From an uncultured Desulfurobacterium sp. (GTDB lineage Bacteria; Aquificota; Aquificia; Desulfurobacteriales; Desulfurobacteriaceae), in assembly GCA_913055135.1 (NCBI GenBank), contig CAJXJV010000113.1, positions 1 to 5,100 on the forward strand: a DNA stretch of 5,100 nt, written 5' to 3'. A program made the translations under genes and the position numbers. Under the pieces are notes generated by a model. That model worked only from the letters and a program-made list of their open reading frames with translations, did not search any database and was not told the DNA's origin. The first letter of the stretch is position 1, and each line of letters starts with the position of its first letter. Below are positions 1-5,100 of this stretch, one piece after another.

Positions 1-149
1 CCCCAGTCTCCATTTACACTTACAGTTATACTTCCATTTCGGCAACTGTCGGACAGTTCTTTTATACTTCTCAGTAGATTTAAAACCTGCCTGAGTTCCT
101 CTTCATCAACCATTATTTCTGATATGTTAATGTCTTTATCAACAAGCAT
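1..149 (-). CDS. Unrecognised protein, N-terminal 49 residues (gene runs off left edge)
   Basis: This is an open frame from an ATG at 149 to the window edge, so only the first 49 codons are visible. The protein starts MLVDKDINISEIMVDEEEL and continues with an acidic, leucine-rich stretch (about residues 14-34) that looks helical. A Ser/Asn/Gly-rich segment rich in Val and Ile then looks like the start of beta structure. There is no signal peptide or membrane segment in the visible part. The start is supported by AGGAG six bases upstream. The gene begins 44 nt after the permease stop on the same strand, so it probably belongs to the same transcript as mutL and the permease. The frame stays open upstream of this ATG as far as a TAA at 276-278, but that part has no ATG, GTG or TTG. 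I do not recognise the family and assign no function. Confidence 0.6.
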   Translation of the reverse strand, partial: MLVDKDINISEIMVDEEELRQVLNLLRSIKELSDSCRNGSITVSVNGDW

Positions 150-155
150 TTCTGA

Positions 156-160
156 CTCCT
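156..160 (-). promoter_or_regulatory. Ribosome binding site for the left-edge gene
   Basis: On the minus strand AGGAG lies six bases before the ATG at 149. It decides the start, because the same frame is open further upstream but holds no standard start codon. Confidence 0.6.
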
Positions 161-193
161 GCCAATGCCTGACAGTTATTATAGCAATCCTAT

Positions 194-1513
194 CTACAGG
201 AAAAACTTGAACAGGAATATAGCGGTAATCAGGATGAGGAAAGGATTTAAATCTCGTAATCTTCCGCTTATCAGTTTAATGGTTGTATAGGTTATAAATC
301 CAAGACCCATTCCATCGGAGATGCTAAACGTAAACGGAATTGCTGAGAGAGTAACAAATGCAGGAAGAGCCTCCGATGGGTCATTCCAGTCTATCTTCTT
401 TAAGGATGCCATCATGAATGCTCCAACGTATATCAGAGCGGAGGAGGTGGCGAATCCTGGAACGGCAGAGATAAGAGGATAGAGAAATAGGGAAATCAGA
501 AATAGGACTGAAACAGTTACTGCTGTTATTCCCGTTCTTCCGCCAGATGCAACGCCGCTGGCACTTTCTATGTATGTTGTGACTGTGGAGGTTCCAAGTA
601 ATCCTCCTACTGTTGTTCCTGCGGCATCGGCTGTGAGAGCTCTTCCAATTTTCTTATCGGATAACGGGATTCCAAGTCTTGCGCAGAGTCCAGATAGAGT
701 TCCGACTGTATCGAAGATGTCAACCAGAAGGAACGTAAGGATTACGGGAACAATAGCTCCGGAAAAGATTGAGTGAAAGTCAAGCTGAAAGGCAGCAGAC
801 GGTTCTGGAAAGCCAAAGAAGGATTCAGGAAGAACTGATTTTCCAGAAATGATTGCAAGTATAGTGGAGAAAATAATTCCTATTAAAAGGCTTCCCGAAA
901 CTCTCTTCTTTACCAGAACTGCAATGAGAATGAAAGATAAAATGGTTACAACCGATTCAAAGCTTTTTATGTTGCCAAGTTTTAGAAGGGTATTTGGATC
1001 GTGAGTGATAATACCACTGTTTTTAAATCCTATAAGTGCAATGAAAAGACCAATTCCTGAAGAGATTCCATATGCTAAGGAAGGAGGAATTGCCTTAAAT
1101 ATTGCTTTTCTTGCTCCAAAAAGCGCCATTATTAGAAAAACTACACCTTCCAGAAAAACGGCAGTAAGGGCTGTTTGCCATGAAATTCCCATCTGTCCAC
1201 AGACTGTATAGGCGAAATAGGCGTTCAGTCCCATTCCAGGAGCTAAGGCAAAGGGGAGTCCCGCATAAACTCCCATTATAAAAGTGGCAATTGCAGCTGA
1301 AACGGCGGTGGCAAAAATTACCCCTTCCTTTGGTATGCCAGCTGCTGAGAGAATGATAGGGTTGACAATCAGGATGTAAGACATTGTAAAGAAGGTTGTA
1401 AATCCTGCAATTATCTCCTGCTTTAGCTTCTTCCCAGTTTCCTCATTATTCTGGTTTTCTTTATCCTGTAATAGATCGGTCTTCCGTGGGGGCAAGTTTC
1501 CCTCTCCTGACAT
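194..1513 (-). CDS. NCS2-family purine permease, AzgA/PbuG type (hypoxanthine/guanine/adenine:H+ symporter)
   Basis: This is an inner-membrane transporter of 439 residues, the usual size for the family, which imports purine bases with protons for salvage. The sequence shows many hydrophobic segments, consistent with the 14-helix NCS2 fold. AzgA-type signatures are visible: FALAPGMGLNAYFA (residues 88-101, TM3), DIFDTVGTLSG (265-275, TM8) and the TM10 block at 307-330 containing TSTVTTYIESASG and GGRTG. A late SISDGMGLGF (397-406) also fits. These separate it from the UraA/UapA uracil-xanthine branch. Whether the substrate is hypoxanthine/guanine or adenine cannot be read from the sequence. 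The ATG at 1513 has AAAGG eight bases upstream. A TTG at 1495 (codon 7) has a stronger GGAGAGG just before it and may be the true start, trimming six residues from a soluble, poorly conserved N-terminus. Either start lies inside mutL, which points to coupled translation. The protein ends in a last hydrophobic helix (about 424-438), so it looks complete. Confidence 0.93.
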   Translation of the reverse strand: MSGEGNLPPRKTDLLQDKENQNNEETGKKLKQEIIAGFTTFFTMSYILIVNPIILSAAGIPKEGVIFATAVSAAIATFIMGVYAGLPFALAPGMGLNAYFAYTVCGQMGISWQTALTAVFLEGVVFLIMALFGARKAIFKAIPPSLAYGISSGIGLFIALIGFKNSGIITHDPNTLLKLGNIKSFESVVTILSFILIAVLVKKRVSGSLLIGIIFSTILAIISGKSVLPESFFGFPEPSAAFQLDFHSIFSGAIVPVILTFLLVDIFDTVGTLSGLCARLGIPLSDKKIGRALTADAAGTTVGGLLGTSTVTTYIESASGVASGGRTGITAVTVSVLFLISLFLYPLISAVPGFATSSALIYVGAFMMASLKKIDWNDPSEALPAFVTLSAIPFTFSISDGMGLGFITYTTIKLISGRLRDLNPFLILITAIFLFKFFL

Positions 1514-2871
1514 TTCAGATACCTTTCAAATAGTTCTTTTAAGTCGTTAAAATCTACGGGTCTGTATCCAGCTTTTATTGCTTTTCTGCAGGCAACTGCT
1601 GCAACAGATTCGAGAGCTACTCCATCTATTATACTCTTTATGTCTTCAATAGACAGAATTTCTGGAATTGCACGGACTAAAAGATTTTCTCCCGATTGTT
1701 CAAACTCTATTCCAAATTTTCTAAGCTTCTCCTTTGCTTCAGAAGAAGCTTTTATTTCTAAAGGAGGAATAAGTTTTTGTAAGGGAATTTCTTTTGAAAA
1801 GAGCCGATTTGTTAACTCTTCATAGTTTATTCTCTCATGGATCAGGTGTTGATCAAAGAAGTAATAGTATTCTCTATCGTAGCCAATGATCACTGTACCG
1901 TCAGTTCCTAAGAGTTCTATAGAGGTTTCGTAGTTAATTTCCTTTCTTTCCCGTAGAACAGATATTGCAGGAAGTGTTGTTTTTGGATAGAGGAATTTCC
2001 GTATCTCTTCAGCTATTGAGTTATCCTTCAGTATCACTCTGTCTTTGGTTGGTGTGACGTTAACATCAACTTCCTGGGGATCAACATCTATGAACAGGAT
2101 ATAGTTTTTGATTCTCAGTTCATCTAACAACTTTTCTATTTCAGGAAGGAAGACCGGCCTTCTGTTAACAAAGATGTGGCTTATCGTTTTTCTTTCTTCT
2201 TCACTTTCGCTTGAGTAGAGAATAGTGAATCTATCTGATGAAAGTTTTTTGAAGTTTATTTCTTTTCCAAATAGCTGTTTAATTCTCTCCTCTAAGGATG
2301 TAGCAAAGTAACCTGTATCATTCACTTTGAAGGTTACATCAGGTCTGCAGAGTGCAAATGTCTTAATTACTTTAATCATGTTCTGTTTCTCTCTTGAGTT
2401 GAAGCTTTTCTTCCTTACAGGGACATTGAAATAGAGAAAGTTTACAGAGACTGAAGTTCCTTGCGAAAAAGGAATGGGACAGGTGGAGAGAACTTTCCCT
2501 GCTTTTACTTCAAGCTTTCCACCAGTACTTTCCCTATAAAACCTTGATTTGATTGTAAGGTGGGATACCTGAGAAATTGCGTGGAGAGCTTCTCCTCTAA
2601 AGCCGTAAGAGTTGATTTTTAACAGATCGTCGAGACTTTCTATTTTGCTTGTTGTAAACCTTTCTACAGTAAGGGGTAACTCTTTATAGGGAATGCCACT
2701 TCCGTTGTCTATGACTTTGAAGTTGAACGGGTCTTTTATCTTTATTGAAATTTCTCTGGCTTTAGCGTCAAGAGCGTTTTCTATCAGTTCCTTTAGAACG
2801 TTAGAAGGTGAAGAAGCTATTTGACCGGAAGCAATTTTTGAAATAACTTCAGAAGACAGTCTTTTTATCAT
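1423..2871 (-). CDS. mutL: DNA mismatch repair protein MutL, compact endonuclease type
   Basis: MutL is the ATPase that links MutS mismatch recognition to strand nicking and removal. The 482-residue protein has an N-terminal GHKL ATPase domain (about 1-295): KELIENALDA (27-36, catalytic Glu28 and metal-binding Asn32), DNGSGIP (55-61), TTSKI (73-77) and GFRGEAL (90-96). VNVTPTK (270-276) carries the ATP-contacting lysine. After a linker of only about 20 residues, the C-terminal domain has the endonuclease metal motif DQHLIHE plus Glu351 (340-351, family form DQHAxxExxxxE). It also has QKLIPP (365-370), matching the beta-clamp-binding pattern QxxIxP, ACRKA (427-431) and CPHGRP (460-465). This combination indicates a MutL that nicks DNA itself and needs no MutH. 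It is shorter than most bacterial MutL proteins because of the short linker. Unusual residues include GQIASSP where GEVxxxP is common, and VTPTK instead of VHPTK. The start has GAGGA nine bases upstream. The gene is first in a leftward unit. Confidence 0.96.
   Translation of the reverse strand: MIKRLSSEVISKIASGQIASSPSNVLKELIENALDAKAREISIKIKDPFNFKVIDNGSGIPYKELPLTVERFTTSKIESLDDLLKINSYGFRGEALHAISQVSHLTIKSRFYRESTGGKLEVKAGKVLSTCPIPFSQGTSVSVNFLYFNVPVRKKSFNSREKQNMIKVIKTFALCRPDVTFKVNDTGYFATSLEERIKQLFGKEINFKKLSSDRFTILYSSESEEERKTISHIFVNRRPVFLPEIEKLLDELRIKNYILFIDVDPQEVDVNVTPTKDRVILKDNSIAEEIRKFLYPKTTLPAISVLRERKEINYETSIELLGTDGTVIIGYDREYYYFFDQHLIHERINYEELTNRLFSKEIPLQKLIPPLEIKASSEAKEKLRKFGIEFEQSGENLLVRAIPEILSIEDIKSIIDGVALESVAAVACRKAIKAGYRPVDFNDLKELFERYLKCQERETCPHGRPIYYRIKKTRIMRKLGRS
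1501..1507 (-). promoter_or_regulatory. Shine-Dalgarno-like GGAGAGG inside mutL, favouring a TTG start for the permease
   Basis: On the minus strand GGAGAGG spans 1507-1501, five bases before a TTG at 1495-1493 that is codon 7 of the permease frame. It is a better match to the 16S tail than the AAAGG (1522-1526) serving the ATG at 1513. The site sits within MutL codons near residues 455-457, so ribosomes finishing mutL would pass directly over it. Confidence 0.45.
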
Positions 2872-2880
2872 CGGGTTGTA

Positions 2881-2885
2881 TCCTC
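2881..2885 (-). promoter_or_regulatory. Ribosome binding site for mutL
   Basis: GAGGA on the minus strand lies nine bases before the mutL ATG at 2871. The spacing is slightly long but acceptable, and it supports this start, which also begins the protein exactly where MutL homologues begin. Confidence 0.55.
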
Positions 2886-2908
2886 GTTTAAAGGGTTGTC
2901 TTCCCTTA

Positions 2909-2931
2909 AATCATAAAGGAATTTTATGATT
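2909..2931. repeat. Perfect 9-bp inverted repeat over the mutL -10 region (possible operator)
   Basis: The left arm AATCATAAA (2909-2917) and right arm TTTATGATT (2923-2931) are exact reverse complements around a 5-base GGAAT centre. The repeat covers the predicted mutL -10 box and start site, the place where a dimeric repressor would block initiation. It has no T-run and precedes no gene end, so it does not look like a terminator. I do not recognise it as the box of a known regulator. Confidence 0.6.
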
Positions 2932-2949
2932 CAAGCCATCCAAGGACAA
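2921..2949 (-). promoter_or_regulatory. Putative sigma-70-type promoter for mutL and the downstream leftward genes
   Basis: Read on the minus strand, TTGTCC (2949-2944, 4/6 match to TTGACA) is followed after 17 bases by TAAAAT (2926-2921, 5/6 match to TATAAT). Transcription would begin near 2914, giving a 5' leader of about 43 nt that includes the mutL ribosome binding site. This is consensus matching by eye, with no experimental support. Confidence 0.45.
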
Positions 2950-2972
2950 TTCTTAATCCTCCCGATAAAAAA

Positions 2973-2996
2973 GTCTTTTAGTTGACTTAAAAAGAC
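2973..2996. repeat. 7-bp inverted repeat around a -35-like box upstream of the 637-residue gene
   Basis: GTCTTTT (2973-2979) and AAAAGAC (2990-2996) are perfect complements separated by ten bases. The spacer contains TTGACT, a candidate -35 element. Binding here would affect rightward transcription. An AT-rich context makes a 7-bp match less striking, so the operator role is a suggestion only. Confidence 0.35.
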
Positions 2997-3028
2997 GTTT
3001 GACATAATTTAAATTTTAGAAATAAATT
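2982..3028 (+). promoter_or_regulatory. Putative promoter region of the 637-residue gene, two tandem -35 candidates
   Basis: TTGACT (2982-2987) is followed after 17 bases by TAATTT (3005-3010), which would start transcription near 3017 and leave a leader of about 30 nt. A full-consensus TTGACA (2999-3004) lies 18 bases before TAAATT (3023-3028), but that start would fall at or just before the ribosome binding site. The first pair gives the more workable leader, and the second has the better -35. One or both may be used; neither -10 is strong. Confidence 0.45.
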
Positions 3029-3034
3029 AGAAAA

Positions 3035-3041
3035 AAGGAGG
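3035..3041 (+). promoter_or_regulatory. Strong ribosome binding site AAGGAGG
   Basis: AAGGAGG lies five bases before the ATG at 3047 and is preceded by an A-rich, probably unstructured stretch. It is the best ribosome binding site in the window, fixes the start of the 637-residue gene and suggests high translation. Confidence 0.8.
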
Positions 3042-3046
3042 GAGAG

Positions 3047-4960
3047 ATGATAATTAGAAAAGAACACGCGCTGGCACTTCTGAGAGTTAGAGAAGGAAAA
3101 CTAAAGTCTAAAGAGCCACCGTTCATTGAGCTTGAAAGAATGAACCTTCTAAGGATGGAGAGACCCTTAGAGTACTCACTTACATACTGGGGGAGAGCTC
3201 TTGCAAATATTCTTGATGAGATGGTTCAAAAGGGACTCATTGAACACCCATCAAAGTGGGATGAGAGATTCAGGTGGCTTGGTTCTGAAGTTATTATGAT
3301 GATTGAGACAGCTATCGAGAACGAGGACATTCCTGGTCCACTTACAGAAGAGGAGCTGGAAAAGAGAGGATTTATTGAAGAGAGAAAAGTTGAGAAGAAA
3401 GGAACGTTAAAGGTAATTAACAAATACGCCAAGGATATCTATGAAATCTTCAGAAACGCTCACCCAAGATTGATAATAGATAGAGAACTCTACCAGTACA
3501 TAAAGGACATGCCAGCAGGACCTGCAGAGTCTTCAATGCTTCCAGCAGGTGAACGATTCCCGCTTCTCATGGGAGCTATGAGGCTTCTTGCATTTTCTGT
3601 TCCGACTTCTGACGTTTATGCTCTCACAGCTCTCGGCCAGGAAGTTAAGAAAGCCTGCGAATACCTTGCTCCAAGTTATGAGACAGTAATCTCTGAAGAC
3701 ATAATGAATTCACTTACTAAGGTTGTTGATGAGGGAGTTGAAGCCCTTACAGACGAAGAGAAAGAAGTCCTTATGGCACTTGCTTACATTGATGGTGACG
3801 GTGAAATCCTTCCGGCTGGCGAACACCTCCTTGAGGCTTACAGGATCTGGAAGGAGAGAAGCTTTAAGCCTGTTAAATCCATTAACGTTGAAATCTTAGA
3901 TGCAGAGCTCCTCAAGGCTATTCAGGAGGTATGGAAACACCACGAAAGTGATCCAAGTGTAATGCCTACAGTTGATGAACTTGTACACTACATGTTCTAC
4001 AAACCTGCCAAAGAGTATAAACATCTCCTTGAACATTACGGTAGAAGACTTTATCAGGACCTGGGTTATCAGAAGAAGGAGGAGATTAAAAACAGGTTTG
4101 CCGAAGTTAAGACAGTTGAGGAGCTCTTTAAGAGCTTCTACGAAAAGGGCAATAAGTGGTATGAGAAGATGTATGACATCATCCAAGAGTCCCTTTACAC
4201 GCTTGAATCTTTCAACCTAATCCGTGCCGAGGAGAAGGAAGGGAAGAGAGTCCACTACCTGACAGAGTACGGTAAGAAAGTTCTTGAGGATATGGAAACA
4301 AGAGGAATGAGAGAAATTCCAGCCGTTGCAGTTAAGGCTATCACAATTGCAAATAAAGAGTTTGCGTCTCCAAACGTTGACTGGTACAGGAAAGGAGTTG
4401 ATGCCCAGCTCATCGGTGGTGGTGAGGCAACGGAAGCTGGAAAGATGTACGCAGAAATGGCATACCAGATTGGAAGGCTTCCACACATCACAAGGTTTGA
4501 GCTTCAAGTTCTTCACAAACTACCAGAGAAAGGTTTCTTTATTAAAGATGTTTACGAGCAGTTTGACGAAACCTGGAAAGAGGAAGTTGAGTATGCTCTC
4601 AACAAGCTTGAAGCTCGCGGTTACATAGATATCCTCCAGAACGAAGCAATCATCCTTACAGAAGCTGGAAAGTTAATCAAGCGTGCCCTTTCTGGAACTC
4701 CAGAGGGCTTTGCAAATCCAATTACACCTCTTGCAGTAAGAGTCCTTGAAGCTCTGAGAAAAGTAGGTACTCTCTACGAGAAAGAGAGAAAGGTAAGGGT
4801 TCTTCCAAAGAATTTTGCAGATGCTATGAAACTTTCCGGTCTTGATCCAGATACTTTTGAGAAAGAGCTTATAGTCCTTAGAACTTCTAACCTCATTGGA
4901 AAAAGTAGCATCAACGAAGCAGGTCTCTTAATTCTTGAAGCTCTTGAAAAACTTAACTAA
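3047..4960 (+). CDS. Multi-module winged-helix-like protein, possibly DUF505 family, function unknown
   Basis: This is a complete, cytoplasmic-looking 637-residue protein, very rich in Glu and Lys, with no signal peptide or membrane segment. The overall pattern and the N-terminus recall the uncharacterised DUF505 family of thermophilic archaea and Aquificota. That recognition is from memory and only moderately sure. The sequence directly shows a recurring pattern: a short hydrophobic strand, often N-L-I/L, a turn, then L/I-T-x-x-G followed by an amphipathic helix. Copies are SLTYWGRAL (44-52), ALTALGQEV (192-200), ILPAGEHLL (254-262), YLTEYGKKV (404-412), EATEAGKMY (460-468), ILTEAGKLI (536-544) and SINEAGLLI (621-629). 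This resembles the wing and last helix of winged-helix domains, so the protein may be a chain of such domains binding nucleic acid or other proteins. No catalytic motif is evident. The strong ribosome binding site and a preference for TAC over TAT (21 of 30 Tyr codons by my count, against about half in mutL) suggest good expression. Confidence 0.85.
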   Translation: MIIRKEHALALLRVREGKLKSKEPPFIELERMNLLRMERPLEYSLTYWGRALANILDEMVQKGLIEHPSKWDERFRWLGSEVIMMIETAIENEDIPGPLTEEELEKRGFIEERKVEKKGTLKVINKYAKDIYEIFRNAHPRLIIDRELYQYIKDMPAGPAESSMLPAGERFPLLMGAMRLLAFSVPTSDVYALTALGQEVKKACEYLAPSYETVISEDIMNSLTKVVDEGVEALTDEEKEVLMALAYIDGDGEILPAGEHLLEAYRIWKERSFKPVKSINVEILDAELLKAIQEVWKHHESDPSVMPTVDELVHYMFYKPAKEYKHLLEHYGRRLYQDLGYQKKEEIKNRFAEVKTVEELFKSFYEKGNKWYEKMYDIIQESLYTLESFNLIRAEEKEGKRVHYLTEYGKKVLEDMETRGMREIPAVAVKAITIANKEFASPNVDWYRKGVDAQLIGGGEATEAGKMYAEMAYQIGRLPHITRFELQVLHKLPEKGFFIKDVYEQFDETWKEEVEYALNKLEARGYIDILQNEAIILTEAGKLIKRALSGTPEGFANPITPLAVRVLEALRKVGTLYEKERKVRVLPKNFADAMKLSGLDPDTFEKELIVLRTSNLIGKSSINEAGLLILEALEKLN

Positions 4961-4966
4961 AAATCA

Positions 4967-4985
4967 GGGGCTTTGCCCCCTTCTT
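4967..4985 (+). terminator. GC hairpin after the 637-residue gene, probable weak terminator
   Basis: GGGGC (4967-4971) and GCCCC (4975-4979) form a perfect 5-bp stem with a TTT loop, starting seven bases after the stop codon. An A-rich stretch precedes it. The following CTTCTTACTT is only a broken T-run, so termination would be partial. The next gene starts 28 bases after the hairpin, which suggests read-through and a lower downstream transcript level rather than a complete stop. Confidence 0.55.
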
Positions 4986-4997
4986 ACTTAGATTTTG

Positions 4998-5002
4998 GGA
5001 GG
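4998..5002 (+). promoter_or_regulatory. Ribosome binding site for the right-edge gene
   Basis: GGAGG, within GGGAGG, lies five bases before the ATG at 5008. It is a strong site with ideal spacing and supports a real gene start just after the hairpin. Confidence 0.7.
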
Positions 5003-5007
5003 AAGTC

Positions 5008-5100
5008 ATGGGAAGGATTTACGGAAAAGTAGAATGTCCAGAAGACATTCGCCGTATCAACTGTATCATTAAAGTTGAAATGCTTGAAGTTGAAACACCT
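5008..5100 (+). CDS. Unrecognised protein, N-terminal 31 residues (gene runs off right edge)
   Basis: This is an open frame from an ATG with a strong ribosome binding site through to the window edge. The visible protein begins MGRIYGKVECPEDIRRINC and continues with alternating hydrophobic and charged residues, suggesting a small soluble alpha/beta or beta-rich domain. Two cysteines (residues 10 and 19) are present, too few and too far apart to call a metal site. It lies 47 nt downstream of the 637-residue gene on the same strand, with only a small hairpin between and no clear promoter of its own, so the two are probably cotranscribed. I do not recognise the family. Confidence 0.65.
   Translation, partial: MGRIYGKVECPEDIRRINCIIKVEMLEVETP

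Noticed and set aside
194..300. A frameshift or programmed slippage joining the permease C-terminus to the left-edge gene
   Set aside because: The permease ends in a normal last hydrophobic helix at the expected family length, and the left gene has its own well-spaced ribosome binding site. I saw no slippery run at the junction.
570..1211. Plus-strand open frames inside the permease gene
   Set aside because: They mirror the low-complexity hydrophobic codons of the permease on the other strand and have no family features.
194..1513. Assignment of the permease to uracil or xanthine transport (UraA/UapA branch)
   Set aside because: The TM3, TM8 and TM10 motifs are those of the AzgA-type purine-base branch.
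2887..2910. AAGGG/CCCTT pairing just upstream of mutL as a regulatory hairpin
   Set aside because: The perfect arm is only five bases, and its extension into the flanking A/T bases is out of register, so it is not distinguishable from chance in this AT-rich region.
2909..2931. Inverted repeat as a terminator or Fur-type box
   Set aside because: There is no following T-run and no gene ends here, and the arms do not match the Fur consensus pattern. An operator is the simpler reading.
3896..4516. Long open frames on the minus strand inside the 637-residue gene
   Set aside because: They lack good ribosome binding sites, their translations have no domain character, and the plus-strand gene has clear coding features throughout. 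They are antisense shadows.

Overview
The window looks like chromosome from an AT-leaning, probably thermophilic bacterium. The compact gene spacing, the Lys/Glu-rich 637-residue protein and the short, endonuclease-type MutL all fit a deep-branching thermophile such as the Aquificota (Desulfurobacteriaceae-like). That placement is inference from protein style, not a database match.

Layout: a 175-nt divergent control region (about 2872-3046) separates two transcription units. Leftward (minus strand) runs a tight unit: mutL (1423-2871), then an AzgA/PbuG-type purine permease (194-1513) whose start lies inside the mutL 3' end, then a small unrecognised gene (from 149, cut by the left edge). Rightward (plus strand) runs a 637-codon gene (3047-4960) with a very strong ribosome binding site. 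It encodes a cytoplasmic protein that appears to be built from repeated winged-helix-like modules and possibly belongs to the DUF505 family. A small GC hairpin follows, and then a second unrecognised gene (5008 onward, cut by the right edge) with its own good ribosome binding site. Every stretch longer than 300 bases is covered by a gene. I saw no tRNA, rRNA, CRISPR array, insertion sequence or attachment site.

How the genes may work together: MutL is the mismatch-repair nicking and coordination protein, and the permease imports purine bases. The two are linked by overlap and probable translational coupling rather than by any obvious shared pathway. The control region holds a plausible sigma-70-type promoter for mutL with a perfect 9-bp inverted repeat across its -10 element and predicted start site. 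Facing right are two tandem -35-like boxes, the first inside a 7-bp inverted repeat. These are the clearest structures that the genes do not explain. The multi-module protein and its unknown downstream neighbour are the best candidates for undescribed biology; the rest is fairly ordinary.
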